Positions 17,380 through 25,830 of a DNA stretch of 48,208 bases are shown piece after piece. Source of the stretch: an uncultured Clostridium sp. (GTDB lineage: Bacteria > Bacillota > Clostridia > Lachnospirales > Lachnospiraceae); NCBI GenBank assembly GCA_900547035.1, contig URFM01000022.1, positions 1 through 48,208 on the forward strand, given 5' to 3'. The translations under genes and the position numbers were made by a program. Numbering within the stretch: position 1 is the first letter of the stretch; each line of letters starts with the position of its first letter. The notes under the pieces are model-generated. The model made no database searches. It had not been told where the DNA came from and saw only the letters and a program-made list of their open reading frames with translations.

Positions 17380-18506
17380 ATTCCCAATTTTTCCCTGTTT
17401 TTTTCTTCTCCCATTTTCAAGCCAGCGGCGGTGTCCAAAAGCTCCGCGGCAATCCGTTCCAGCCGTTCCCAGGGCGGATTTGCGGTATCTTTCGGACATT
17501 CACTCTCTTTCTCCCCGTGGTCCTCCTGCCGCTTTGGACTCTGGCCGGGGGATTTTTCCTCTCCCCGCCCGGGCCCCAGCGCGGCGTACTCCTCCAGAAT
17601 CCCGGTCACCAGAGGGTCCCCCTCTTCCAGAAACTTCTTCTTAAAAAGCGGGTCGTTGCCCCGGTTTTCCAGATTCAGCCTCTTCCGGTACTCGGTGGGG
17701 GACTTTTGGAAGGTCTCCTTAAAGCTGGTGTTAAAGGCCTTCAAATCGGCAAACCCGTGGGCCAGGGCAATATCCAGAATCTTTTCATCGGACTGGCTTA
17801 AGGCCAGGGTGGCCTCCCTCAGACGGATTCTGGTCAGATAATCGTAGAAATTGATGCCCACGCAGGTTTTAGACAGCTGGGACACGTAGCTGGGATTGTA
17901 CCCGCTTTCCTTTGCCAGGCTGTCCAGGGATATTTTCTTATGATAATTCCGGTTGATGTACTTGACCATTCCCTGAATGGAATCCATATTTTTCAGATTG
18001 GCCTTAAAGGCGGCGGAGCGAATCTTCTCCGGTGGGAACTCCGATACAATGGTATAAAGCAAATCGTAGAAGGAGCGCTGATACAGCAGTTTTTTCTCCG
18101 GCGTCCCCTGGCCGAAAGACAGCATCATCCGGGCCATATCCCGGCGGATTTTGTCAAAGCTCTCCCTCTGTTCCGGCCTGTCCTTTGAGCACAGATGAAA
18201 GGACAGATATTCCACATTGCTGTAATACTCCTTCAGCGACACCGGATCCAGATGAATCACCATGGCGATGGTGTCCCCTCCCGGAGCCATGGTGGTGTGT
18301 CCCTCATTGGCGTTAATCAGAATCATATCCCCTGCCTCGAAAATCCGGCTGACGCCGCCGGAACAGACCTCCGCCTTCCCCGTCAGCAGCAGAAACAGCT
18401 CCAAATCCCGGTGCCAGTTGTAGTGATAGGTTCCCAGCCGGTAGACATACTGCTCCAGCTCTACATGGGTGCTACTCTTCTTGTACTTATAGTGAAATTC
18501 CTTCAT
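17376..18506 (-). CDS. AraC family regulator with charged C-terminal extension
   Basis: A 376-residue regulator. The N-terminal cupin-like sensor (residues 1-160) has YHYNWHRDLELFLLLTGKAEV and the GDMILINANEGH barrel motif. The double HTH (about 190-290) has KISLDSLAKESGYNPSYVSQLSK and the AraC signature ending FQKSPTEYRKRLN. About 85 residues follow the usual end of the family, rich in E, K, R and P (SPGQSPKRQEDHGEKES) and ending in a short helix. That tail is unusual, and its role is unknown. The ATG overlaps the stop of the upstream AraC gene as ATGA, so the pair is co-translated. Its target is not evident. Confidence 0.88.
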   Translation of the reverse strand: MKEFHYKYKKSSTHVELEQYVYRLGTYHYNWHRDLELFLLLTGKAEVCSGGVSRIFEAGDMILINANEGHTTMAPGGDTIAMVIHLDPVSLKEYYSNVEYLSFHLCSKDRPEQRESFDKIRRDMARMMLSFGQGTPEKKLLYQRSFYDLLYTIVSEFPPEKIRSAAFKANLKNMDSIQGMVKYINRNYHKKISLDSLAKESGYNPSYVSQLSKTCVGINFYDYLTRIRLREATLALSQSDEKILDIALAHGFADLKAFNTSFKETFQKSPTEYRKRLNLENRGNDPLFKKKFLEEGDPLVTGILEEYAALGPGRGEEKSPGQSPKRQEDHGEKESECPKDTANPPWERLERIAAELLDTAAGLKMGEEKNREKLGI

Positions 18507-19393
18507 CCATCTTCCCCCTTCGTTCGGTACTGGACCGGCGTCATCTGGTACATCCTGCGGAACAGCCGGTTAAAATAGGACAAATTGTCAAAGCCGCAGC
18601 TCTGTGCGATTCTCGTCACCGGCTGGTCCGTGGTCCTAAGGAGTCCCGCCGCCTGGAAAAGCCGGTAGCTGTTGAGATACTCCACAAAGGAAACGCCCAT
18701 GTACTGGCGGAAATACTTCATAAAATGAGACTGGCTGTAATAGCAGCGTTCCGCCGCCTCCTGTACCGTAATCTTTTCCCCGTAGTGCTCCTCAATAAAA
18801 TCCAGCAGCCCCCTCATCCGCTCCCTGGTATCCCGTCCTCCTTTCCGCTCCCCTGGCTTCCAGGTTTCCAGAAGAGCGGACATCATGTAAAACAGAGCTC
18901 CCTTCACTCCCAGCTCATAGCCATACCGTTTGCCAAGACAAAGCTCATCCAGCAACCTGACCCCTTCCATAAAATCTTCATAGCCCTGAACTCCCTTCCG
19001 CATGTGAACCGCCCCGTGTCCCCTGTCCCGTTCCATGGGAAGGAGGAAGCGGATGCCGCACAAATCCTCCCCCCGCCCCATGAGCAGTTCCAGACGGAAA
19101 ATGATATTTTCGTACTCCGCCCGCCCATTTCCGGACTGGAAAATCCCGTGAAGCTGTCCCGGAAAGACCACCGCAGCCTCTCCCTGGCGGATTCGGCTGG
19201 TCTCCTTGTCCACCGTTACCAGAAGCTCCCCTTTCTTCACCGCGATTATCTCCATTTCCTGGTGCCAGTGAACCCGCACCTGCGGGAAATCCTGAGGGAT
19301 GCAGCAGGGATAAATATTAAAAGGGAATTCCCTCTCTCCGTGCTCCTTGATCTCATGAAAGCCTCTGACGGACTCATACTCCGGTATTCTCAT
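18503..19393 (-). CDS. AraC family regulator
   Basis: A 296-residue cupin + AraC HTH protein. The N-terminal sugar-type sensor has VRVHWHQEMEIIAVKKGELL and FPGQLHGIF. The C-terminal HTH has ITVQEAAERCYYSQSHFMKYFRQYMG and the second helix pair RIAQSCGFDNLSYFNRLFRRMYQMTP, a good match to the AraC signature. It is first of two overlapping AraC genes under the promoter at 19439-19468. No metabolic gene is adjacent in the same direction. glgP, divergent at 19623, is a possible but unproven target. Confidence 0.9.
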   Translation of the reverse strand: MRIPEYESVRGFHEIKEHGEREFPFNIYPCCIPQDFPQVRVHWHQEMEIIAVKKGELLVTVDKETSRIRQGEAAVVFPGQLHGIFQSGNGRAEYENIIFRLELLMGRGEDLCGIRFLLPMERDRGHGAVHMRKGVQGYEDFMEGVRLLDELCLGKRYGYELGVKGALFYMMSALLETWKPGERKGGRDTRERMRGLLDFIEEHYGEKITVQEAAERCYYSQSHFMKYFRQYMGVSFVEYLNSYRLFQAAGLLRTTDQPVTRIAQSCGFDNLSYFNRLFRRMYQMTPVQYRTKGEDG

Positions 19394-19438
19394 TTTTCTC
19401 CACCTTTTCTTTAGACGCTTCTACATAATTTTGATTGT

Positions 19439-19468
19439 ATTGTACTATATTCCCATTTCTTTATGCAA
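19439..19468 (-). promoter_or_regulatory. promoter of the AraC pair
   Basis: On the minus strand TTGCAT (19463-19468), an 18-bp spacer and TACAAT (19439-19444) lie about 45 bp upstream of the first AraC start. Confidence 0.5.
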
Positions 19469-19497
19469 GTTTTTATCTTTCAAATCGTATATACTAA

Positions 19498-19587
19498 ATA
19501 GCAGTTCAGATAACAGGCAGATGTGCTAAGGCCAGATGTCAAACGTGTTTATGGCCGAACTTTTGCCACCGTCTGAATGACTGCTAT
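19498..19587. repeat. 90-bp imperfect palindrome upstream of glgP
   Basis: ATAGCAGT (19498-19505) pairs with ACTGCTAT (19580-19587), and the next TCAGA/TCTGA also pair. The centre is about 60 bp. A fragment of the left end (AATAGCAGTTC) recurs at about 37195, suggesting a dispersed intergenic repeat. It lies in the glgP leader, so it could instead be a local regulatory structure. Confidence 0.5.
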
Positions 19588-19622
19588 GTTTAGGAAAGGT
19601 AAAATGAAAGGAATGTGCTAAT

Positions 19623-21896
19623 ATGAATCAGAAACAGCTGGAACTGAAACTTTCCTCCCTCTGTCCCAAAAATCCGGAGGCCTGCACTGACCAGGAAATA
19701 TATCAGGCCCTTCTGGCTCTCACCCAGTCCTTGGCCGGCGAAAAACAGGAAAAGAAAGGTAAAAAGAAGCTTTACTACATTTCCGCAGAATTTCTCATGG
19801 GAAAACTTTTATCCAACAACCTGATTAATCTTGGAATTTATTCTGATATTCAGGAGATTCTGGAACGCAGCGGCAAGTCTCTCAGTGCCCTGGAGGAGCT
19901 GGAGGCAGAGCCTTCCCTTGGAAACGGCGGACTTGGACGTTTGGCTGCCTGCTTTTTAGACTCCATCGCTACTCTGGGCCTAAACGGAGACGGCGTAGGC
20001 TTGAACTACCATTTTGGCCTCTTCAGACAGAAATTCGTCCATAACCTGCAGCAGGAAGAGCCGGACCCCTGGATTGAAACCCCATCCTGGCTGAAAAAGA
20101 CCGATGTGACCTACCAGATTCCATACCGGGGCTTTACCCTCACCTCACGAATGTACGATGTGCAGGTGACGGGCTACCACAGCCGCACCAACACCCTCCA
20201 CCTTTTTGATGTGGAGACCATTCAGGAAGACCTGGTAAAGGAGGGAATCTCCTTCGACAAGACCGACATTCGGGAAAACCTGACCCTGTTCCTCTATCCG
20301 GATGACAGTGACCGGGCCGGACGTATCCTGCGGATTTATCAGCAGTATTTCATGTGCGCCAATGCCGCCCGTCTGATTCTGGACGAGGCTGTGTCCCGGG
20401 GAAGCAGCCTTCACGACCTGGCGGAATACGCGGTCATTCAGATTAACGACACCCATCCATCCATGATTATCCCGGAGCTGATTCGCCTGCTCACCGCAGA
20501 ACACGACTTTGAGATGGATGAGGCCATCCAGGTGGTCAGCAGCATCTGCGCCTATACCAACCACACCATCCTGGCGGAAGCCCTGGAAACCTGGCCCATG
20601 GACTTTTTCAAAGAAGCGGTGCCCCAGCTGATTCCCATTATGGAGATTCTGGACGATAAGGTGCGCCGGAAATTCGACGCCCCCTCCGTCTATCTCATCG
20701 ACCGGGAGGACCGGGTCCACATGGCCCACATGGATATCCACTACGGCTTTTCCGTCAACGGAGTGGCCGCTCTCCACACGGAGATTCTGAAAAACGACAC
20801 CCTCCACAATTTTTATCAGCTGTATCCGGAGAAGTTCAACAACAAGACCAACGGCATCACCTTCCGCCGCTGGCTCCTTTACAGCAACCCGGAGCTGTCG
20901 GATTTTATCTCCTCTCTCATCGGGGAGGAATGGAAAAAGGACGCCAGCCATCTGCAGAAGCTAGACCGGCCGGAATTTCTCAAAAACGCCAAAACCCTTT
21001 CCCGGCTTCTGGCCATCAAGGACCTGAAAAAAAGGCAGCTGGCACAGTACCTGCAAGAAAACTGTCACCTTACGGTAAACCCGGATTCCATCTTTGATAT
21101 CCAGGTAAAGCGGCTCCACGAGTATAAACGGCAGCAGATGAATCTTCTGTATTTGATTCACAAATATCTGGAGATTCGGGAAGGGAAACTTCCCACTACC
21201 CCCATTACCGCCATTTTCGGTGCAAAGGCGGCTCCAGCCTATACCATTGCCAAAGATATTATTCATGCCATTCTCTGCCTGCAGCAGATTATTCAGGAGG
21301 ACCCCAGGGTCCGTCCATGGCTGAATGTGGTGATGGTCCCCAACTACAACGTCACTTTGGCTGAGAAGCTGATTCCCGCCTGCGACCTGTCCGAGCAGAT
21401 TTCCCTGGCCTCCAAGGAAGCCAGCGGCACAGGAAATATGAAGTTCATGCTGAACGGCGCCGTCACTCTTGGCACCGAGGATGGGGCGAATGTGGAGATT
21501 CATCAGCTGGTAGGAGATTCCAATATCTATATCTTCGGCGACTCCAGCCAGACGGTGATCGAGCGCTACCGTCAGGGCAGCTACCGCTCCAAAGAGTACT
21601 ATGAGAATGATCCTGTGATCCGCCAGGCGGTGGACTTTCTCACCGGTCCCCAGATGATGGCCGCAGGCTGCCGCGAAAATCTGGAGCGCCTTTCCGGAGA
21701 GCTGCTGAACAAGGACTGGTTTATGACCTTCCCGGATTTCCAGTCTTACTTAAAGGCCAGAGAGCAGGCCTTCCTGGATTACGAGAACCGTACCGCCTGG
21801 GCTCAGAAAATGCTCGTCAACATCAGCCAGGCCGGCTTCTTCTCCTCTGACCGCACCATAGAGGAGTATAACCGGGATATCTGGAAGTTGGATTAA
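19623..21896 (+). CDS. glgP: glycogen/maltodextrin phosphorylase
   Basis: A 757-residue cytosolic GT35 phosphorylase that releases glucose-1-phosphate from alpha-1,4-glucans. Landmarks in order are [12 protein letters not shown] (about residue 50), [21 protein letters not shown] (about 95-115), NDTHPSM (about 275), GITFRRWL (about 415), KRLHEYKRQ (about 500) and the PLP site [12 protein letters not shown] with Lys607. The length is a little shorter than E. coli GlgP (about 815), as is usual for Firmicutes. The ATG follows AAGGAA with a 7-base spacer. It is monocistronic, with an intergenic palindrome before it and a terminator behind it. Malto-dextrin and glycogen phosphorylases cannot be separated from the sequence alone. 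Confidence 0.95.
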   Translation: MNQKQLELKLSSLCPKNPEACTDQEIYQALLALTQSLAGEKQEKKGKKKLYYISAEFLMGKLLSNNLINLGIYSDIQEILERSGKSLSALEELEAEPSLGNGGLGRLAACFLDSIATLGLNGDGVGLNYHFGLFRQKFVHNLQQEEPDPWIETPSWLKKTDVTYQIPYRGFTLTSRMYDVQVTGYHSRTNTLHLFDVETIQEDLVKEGISFDKTDIRENLTLFLYPDDSDRAGRILRIYQQYFMCANAARLILDEAVSRGSSLHDLAEYAVIQINDTHPSMIIPELIRLLTAEHDFEMDEAIQVVSSICAYTNHTILAEALETWPMDFFKEAVPQLIPIMEILDDKVRRKFDAPSVYLIDREDRVHMAHMDIHYGFSVNGVAALHTEILKNDTLHNFYQLYPEKFNNKTNGITFRRWLLYSNPELSDFISSLIGEEWKKDASHLQKLDRPEFLKNAKTLSRLLAIKDLKKRQLAQYLQENCHLTVNPDSIFDIQVKRLHEYKRQQMNLLYLIHKYLEIREGKLPTTPITAIFGAKAAPAYTIAKDIIHAILCLQQIIQEDPRVRPWLNVVMVPNYNVTLAEKLIPACDLSEQISLASKEASGTGNMKFMLNGAVTLGTEDGANVEIHQLVGDSNIYIFGDSSQTVIERYRQGSYRSKEYYENDPVIRQAVDFLTGPQMMAAGCRENLERLSGELLNKDWFMTFPDFQSYLKAREQAFLDYENRTAWAQKMLVNISQAGFFSSDRTIEEYNRDIWKLD

Positions 21897-21916
21897 CTAT
21901 CTTTGTCGCGAACGCT

Positions 21917-21945
21917 AAGCGCCCATCTTTTGGGCGCTTGCTTTG
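21917..21945 (+). terminator. terminator after glgP
   Basis: AAGCGCCC (21917-21924) pairs perfectly with GGGCGCTT (21932-21939) around a 7-base loop, 20 bp after the stop. The tail (GCTTTGC) is poor in T. Confidence 0.55.
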
Positions 21946-22006
21946 CGGGCGGATTATTATGCCCTGACGCCCTTTCCTGAAAATACGCCTTCCCGGAAAA
22001 TAATCC

Positions 22007-22036
22007 TTGCATCCCCCCATCCCAATCTGATACAAT
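22007..22036 (+). promoter_or_regulatory. promoter of the Rpn-like gene
   Basis: TTGCAT (22007-22012), an 18-bp spacer and TACAAT (22031-22036) precede a ~130-base leader. The remainder of the 278-bp gap shows no gene. Confidence 0.45.
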
Positions 22037-22174
22037 AACCTCATCAGCAGCGTTCGGTCTGCTTAAAAGTTCAAAACTGCCTGGTTCTCCAGGTATCCTA
22101 AGCTGCGTTTCGGCGGCCAGAACACCCTTTACAGAAACTGTCGTTTTTAGTAAAATGAAGGAGGAAGAGAAGTA

Positions 22175-23287
22175 GTGGGAAAAGTGGACACAGTCACGAA
22201 AAAATACCTGCGGCAAAGCAGCGTATTTGCGGACATTTTTAACTTTTACCTGTATGAAGGAAGACAGGTAATCAACCCGGAGCAGCTGAGGGAGCTGGAC
22301 CCGGCAGAGCTTTCCGTGCCCTATGGCGCGGATCAAAGAGGTGAGCCTGTGCAGAGATACCGGGATTTATTTAAGGCCTTGTCGGCCATGGAGGACCAGA
22401 GGGCTGCCTACCTGCTCCTTGGCATCGAAAGCCAGGATGAGGTTCACTATGCGGCTCCGGTGAGGAACCTGCTCTATGATGCGCTCCAATACGCACGGCA
22501 GGTGGATGAGACAGCCAGAATCCATCGGGAGAAAAAGGACTATAAGGGGCGCAGCCGGGGAGAGTTTCTTTCCGGCTTCTACAAGGAAGATAAGCTTCTG
22601 CCCGTCATCACCCTGGTGGTTTTCTTCTCACCACAGGAGTGGGATGGTCCCCGCAGTCTGCGGGAAATGATGGCAACGGAGGATACTGCCATCCGTTCCC
22701 TGCTGCCGGATTACCAGATTCATCTGATTTCTCCGGCCGAGCTTTCCAGGACAGATTTGGGGAAATTCCATACATCTCTGGGAGATGTGCTGGGCTTTAT
22801 CAAGTACTCCACAGACAAAGAAAACTTGATGGAATGGTTCCAGGGCGAAAGGCAGGACGCAGTATTAGGCCGAAATGAAGTGGATGTATTAAACACTTGT
22901 GTAAACGCGGATTTAAAGATTCAGCCAAACGAGGAGGGAGTAACGATGTGTCAGGCGATTCTGGAATGGAAAGCGGATTTGAAAGAAGATTTGAGGAAAG
23001 AGATAACTCCGATTCTGAGAGCAGAACTCCGGGAAACAGTAACAGAGGAGGTAACTCAGGAGGTGACGGAACAGGTGACCCAGCAGGTGACAGAACAGGT
23101 GACCCAGCAGGTGACGGAACAGGTGACCCAGCAGGTGACGGAACAGGTGACCCAGCAGGTGACAGAACACATCCATCTGACCGATTTAAAAAATTTGATG
23201 TGCAATCTGCAGATAACCGCAGAGCAGGCCGGTGCAGCGCTTGGAATTTCCAAAGAGGAACTGGCGCAGCTTATACAAAAACTCTGA
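22175..23287 (+). CDS. Rpn-like recombination-promoting nuclease with repeat coiled coil
   Basis: A 370-residue protein of the Rpn/PD-(D/E)XK 'transposase' group. The nuclease-like half has QRYRDLFKALSAMEDQRAAY, LLGIESQDEVHYAAPVRNLLYD (E85 and Q87 as the E-x-Q of the catalytic core) and the hydrophobic strand PVITLVVFFSPQEWDGP. Residues about 289-332 are an eight-residue repeat (VTEQVTQQ) encoded by tandem 24-bp units, predicted to form a charged coiled coil that would multimerise. The C-terminal ~30 residues (TAEQAGAALGISKEELAQLI) look like a small helical HTH-like module common in this family. The start is GTG at 22175, ten bases after AAGGAGG. Rpn proteins are linked to recA-independent recombination; the biological role here is unknown. 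Confidence 0.82.
   Translation: MGKVDTVTKKYLRQSSVFADIFNFYLYEGRQVINPEQLRELDPAELSVPYGADQRGEPVQRYRDLFKALSAMEDQRAAYLLLGIESQDEVHYAAPVRNLLYDALQYARQVDETARIHREKKDYKGRSRGEFLSGFYKEDKLLPVITLVVFFSPQEWDGPRSLREMMATEDTAIRSLLPDYQIHLISPAELSRTDLGKFHTSLGDVLGFIKYSTDKENLMEWFQGERQDAVLGRNEVDVLNTCVNADLKIQPNEEGVTMCQAILEWKADLKEDLRKEITPILRAELRETVTEEVTQEVTEQVTQQVTEQVTQQVTEQVTQQVTEQVTQQVTEHIHLTDLKNLMCNLQITAEQAGAALGISKEELAQLIQKL
23041..23166 (+). repeat. tandem 24-bp repeats inside the Rpn-like gene
   Basis: The 24-base unit GTGACNGAACAGGTGACCCAGCAG (given as two halves, GTGAC.GAACAG and GTGACCCAGCAG) is repeated about four times, preceded by diverged copies. It is in frame (24 = 3 x 8), so copy changes would alter coiled-coil length without frameshift. 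Confidence 0.85.
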
Positions 23288-23331
23288 ACAACTGCCGTTA
23301 AATCAGCGCCCCATATGATTATCATTGCCTT

Positions 23332-23365
23332 GCCGGCAGGGAATTGACACCCTGCCGGTATTTTC
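23332..23365 (+). terminator. terminator of the Rpn-like gene
   Basis: CCGGCAGGG (23333-23341) and CCCTGCCGG (23350-23358) form a perfect 9-bp stem followed by TATTTTCGTCTTTT. Confidence 0.8.
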
Positions 23366-23382
23366 GTCTTTTCGGGCCTCTA

Positions 23383-23411
23383 TTGTTTTTTGCCAAGAAA
23401 TAGCATATAAT
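23383..23411 (+). promoter_or_regulatory. promoter of the TIGR01906 gene
   Basis: TTGTTT (23383-23388), a 17-bp spacer and TATAAT (23406-23411) lie 47 bp upstream of the start. Confidence 0.65.
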
Positions 23412-23457
23412 AACCACATTGAAGCCTAAAACATCTGCTTTTAAGGAGGCGACACAC

Positions 23458-24189
23458 ATGAAGCTGCTTCACTACCTGCTGGGAATCCTCAGCGCCTTCT
23501 GCCTGATTTTTATTCTGCTGATTACCTCTGTGGAGGCAGTGGTTTACTGGACTCCAGGCTATTTTGAAAAGGAATATGAAAAATACCAGGTCCTGGACAA
23601 TCTTCCCGCCATGACCATGGAAGATTTGTTGGAAGTAACCGATGAGATGATGGATTATCTCCGTGGAAACCGGGAAGACTTACACATCACCACCACACTG
23701 GCCGGACAGCAGCGGGAGTTTTTCAATGAGCGGGAAATCGCCCACATGGAGGACGTGCGCGACCTTTTTGTCCAGTCAATCTTTCTTCGGAGAATCTGCC
23801 TTGGGATCATCGTCCTCTCCCTGATACTCATGGTACTGTTAAAGGCCAGGATTTCCAGAGTCCTTCCTGCCTCACTCTGCATCGGAACAGGTCTGTTTTT
23901 TGGTCTGGCGGCGGTACTGGCGGCCATTATTTCCACAGACTTTACCAAATATTTCGTCATTTTCCATCAAATCTTTTTCGACAATGACCTGTGGATTCTG
24001 GACCCCAGAACGGATCTGCTGATCAACATTTTGCCGGAGGGATTCTTTATGGACACCGCCGCCCGCATTGTGGGAGCATTCTGCGGCTCTGTTCTGATCG
24101 TATTTGCCCTGTCCCTTTTCCTCTTAATCCGCAGCCGGCAAAAAAGCAAAAGCGCCTCCAGCTATCCAGAAGTCAGCGCGGGCGCCTGA
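23458..24189 (+). CDS. TIGR01906 family integral membrane protein
   Basis: A 243-residue protein matching the TIGR01906/DUF1461 pattern. One N-terminal membrane helix (about residues 5-28) is followed by an extracytoplasmic region containing MTMEDLLEVTDEMMDYLRG and FNEREIAHMEDVRDLF, hallmark segments of the family. Three more helices follow (about 110-130, 138-160, 208-232), with HQIFFDNDLWILDPRTDLLINILPEGFF between the last two. The function is unknown; the family is common in Firmicutes. The frame opens at 23419, but the ATG at 23458 follows AAGGAGG at the right distance. It is 19 bp upstream of the carboxypeptidase gene and probably co-transcribed with it, which hints at an envelope role. 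Confidence 0.88.
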   Translation: MKLLHYLLGILSAFCLIFILLITSVEAVVYWTPGYFEKEYEKYQVLDNLPAMTMEDLLEVTDEMMDYLRGNREDLHITTTLAGQQREFFNEREIAHMEDVRDLFVQSIFLRRICLGIIVLSLILMVLLKARISRVLPASLCIGTGLFFGLAAVLAAIISTDFTKYFVIFHQIFFDNDLWILDPRTDLLINILPEGFFMDTAARIVGAFCGSVLIVFALSLFLLIRSRQKSKSASSYPEVSAGA

Positions 24190-24208
24190 TCTTGCAGGAG
24201 TATTAAAT

Positions 24209-25789
24209 ATGATGAAACGCATTTTTACCCTCTGCCTCATTTTTTCCCTTCTCCTCTGTCCTATGACCGCTGACGCCGCAGTCAGCTGGCCTGAAAATGC
24301 CTCTATTCAGGCAGATGGAGGAATTGTTATTGAAGCGGACACCGGAACCGTTCTCTATGGAAAGAATATTCACGAAACCTACTATCCCGCCAGCATCACT
24401 AAAATTCTCACGGCCCTCATTGTCCTGGAACACTGTGATTTAGACGAACTAGTCACCTTCTCCCACGATGCAGTTTACAATGTAGAAGAGGGAAGTAGCA
24501 GCGCGGGAATCGACGAGGGAGATGAGCTAACTGTCAGGGACTGTCTTTATGCCCTCCTTCTGGCCTCTGCCAACGAAAGCGCCAATGCCCTGGCCGAACA
24601 TGTATCCGGCTCCCGTGAGGCGTTTGCAGAACTGATGAATGAAAAAGCTGAGAGTTTAGGCTGCCAGGACAGCCATTTTGCTAATCCCAGCGGACTGAAC
24701 GATGAGAATCACTATACCTCAGCCTATGACATGGCCCTGATTACCCGGGCCGCCATCGAAAATCCCACCTTTGTGGAAATCAGCGGTTCCCGCACCTATC
24801 GGCTTTTCGGATTAAAACGTGCTCCCATCGAAGAATATCCGGACGGATTTCCCATCGCCAACCACCATCGGATGTGTATTCAAAATACTGAGGTCTATTA
24901 TCCCGGCGCTTTCTGCGGAAAAACCGGTTACACTTCTCTGGCAGGCAATACCCTGGTGACCTGTGCCGAACGGAACGGCATGACGCTGATTGCCGTAGTG
25001 CTCAACGGCCATCAGACACATTACTCCGATACAAAAACCCTCCTGGACTTTGGATTTGACAATTTCCAATCTCTTCGAGTATCTGATTATGAAACCAAAT
25101 ATACCTCTATCACCAATGACATGTTAATCGGAGGAATTCCCTCCGGTGAAGGAATTTCCCTTACCCTCAGTCAGTCGGATTCCATTATTGTCCCCAAAAC
25201 TGCCGCCTTCTCCGACGCTCAGGCTTCTCTAAATTACGATCTGCCTTCCTCGGCCCCCTCCGGAGCCGTGGCCCAGGTCCGCTATACTTATGAGGACCGT
25301 TATGTGGGCTGTGCTTACCTTTGCCGGAGAGAGGATGCCCGGGCGGCAAATCCTTCCGCCGCCATGGCGGAACATGCCATAACGGAAGATACGGCGGCAG
25401 AAATGGAAAGCCCGGCGCAGGAGCCGCTTTTAGCTGAGAGCTCAGCTGCGGCCTCCGCTTCGGAGGAGACCCAGCCGCAGATTGAAGAGCACAAAGATTC
25501 CGCTCTCAATATCCGTATTCCGGCGGGAGCGGCGGCCATTTTCGGCGCCCTGGTATCCCTGGGCGTCATCAGCGCTATTGTCATTACCCTGCGCAGCCGG
25601 CGTATACAGCAGCAGGAATCCGATCAAATTCGCCGTCATCAACGCCATCGTGAACGGATGGACGATGTCAGCTACTCTTCCTCGGAGTTTGGCCGGATAA
25701 TGGAACAGTATCGTTCCTCCACCACTACCACCTACACCAAACGGCCCAGCCGCAGTCGGCGCAGGCGATTTCCTTTTAGGAAAAGATAA
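24209..25789 (+). CDS. serine-type D-Ala-D-Ala carboxypeptidase (DacF/PBP5 class)
   Basis: A 526-residue low-molecular-mass penicillin-binding protein that trims peptidoglycan stem peptides. A signal peptide (residues 1-23, ending ADAA) is followed by the catalytic triad motifs SITK (Ser62, Lys65), SAN (about residue 132) and KTG (Lys238) of the S11 family. A beta-rich domain extends to about residue 365, then an A/E-rich linker, a single membrane helix (about 435-458) and a cytosolic tail rich in arginine (RRRRFPFRKR at the end). Membrane anchoring by a true helix plus basic tail, not an amphipathic one, makes it longer than usual (about 400). It is downstream of, and probably co-transcribed with, the TIGR01906 gene. 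Confidence 0.93.
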   Translation: MMKRIFTLCLIFSLLLCPMTADAAVSWPENASIQADGGIVIEADTGTVLYGKNIHETYYPASITKILTALIVLEHCDLDELVTFSHDAVYNVEEGSSSAGIDEGDELTVRDCLYALLLASANESANALAEHVSGSREAFAELMNEKAESLGCQDSHFANPSGLNDENHYTSAYDMALITRAAIENPTFVEISGSRTYRLFGLKRAPIEEYPDGFPIANHHRMCIQNTEVYYPGAFCGKTGYTSLAGNTLVTCAERNGMTLIAVVLNGHQTHYSDTKTLLDFGFDNFQSLRVSDYETKYTSITNDMLIGGIPSGEGISLTLSQSDSIIVPKTAAFSDAQASLNYDLPSSAPSGAVAQVRYTYEDRYVGCAYLCRREDARAANPSAAMAEHAITEDTAAEMESPAQEPLLAESSAAASASEETQPQIEEHKDSALNIRIPAGAAAIFGALVSLGVISAIVITLRSRRIQQQESDQIRRHQRHRERMDDVSYSSSEFGRIMEQYRSSTTTTYTKRPSRSRRRRFPFRKR

Positions 25790-25800
25790 ATTTTTTCCAT

Positions 25801-25830
25801 AAAAAATGCCCTCTTTGCAGGGCATTTTTT
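25801..25830. terminator. bidirectional terminator between dac and exonuclease genes
   Basis: AAAAAATGCCCT (25801-25812) and AGGGCATTTTTT (25819-25830) are perfectly inverted with a 6-base loop, giving a T-run on both strands. It serves both convergent genes; the exonuclease stop lies at its edge. Confidence 0.9.

Noticed and set aside
18725..19414. Plus-strand ORF of 229 codons opposite the AraC gene
   Set aside because: Antisense to an intact AraC HTH; no conserved motif.
20145..20951. Minus-strand ORF of 268 codons inside glgP
   Set aside because: Antisense of a strongly conserved phosphorylase region; no independent ribosome site or motif.
21893..22336. Minus-strand ORF between glgP and the Rpn-like gene
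   Set aside because: No ribosome site or domain; overlaps the Rpn promoter and start region.
23041..23166. CRISPR or intergenic satellite
   Set aside because: The 24-bp units are contiguous, in frame and encode a coiled coil within the Rpn-like gene.
22913..23176. Minus-strand ORF of 87 codons with a repeated FRHLLGHL pattern
   Set aside because: Purely the reverse reading of the 24-bp repeat.
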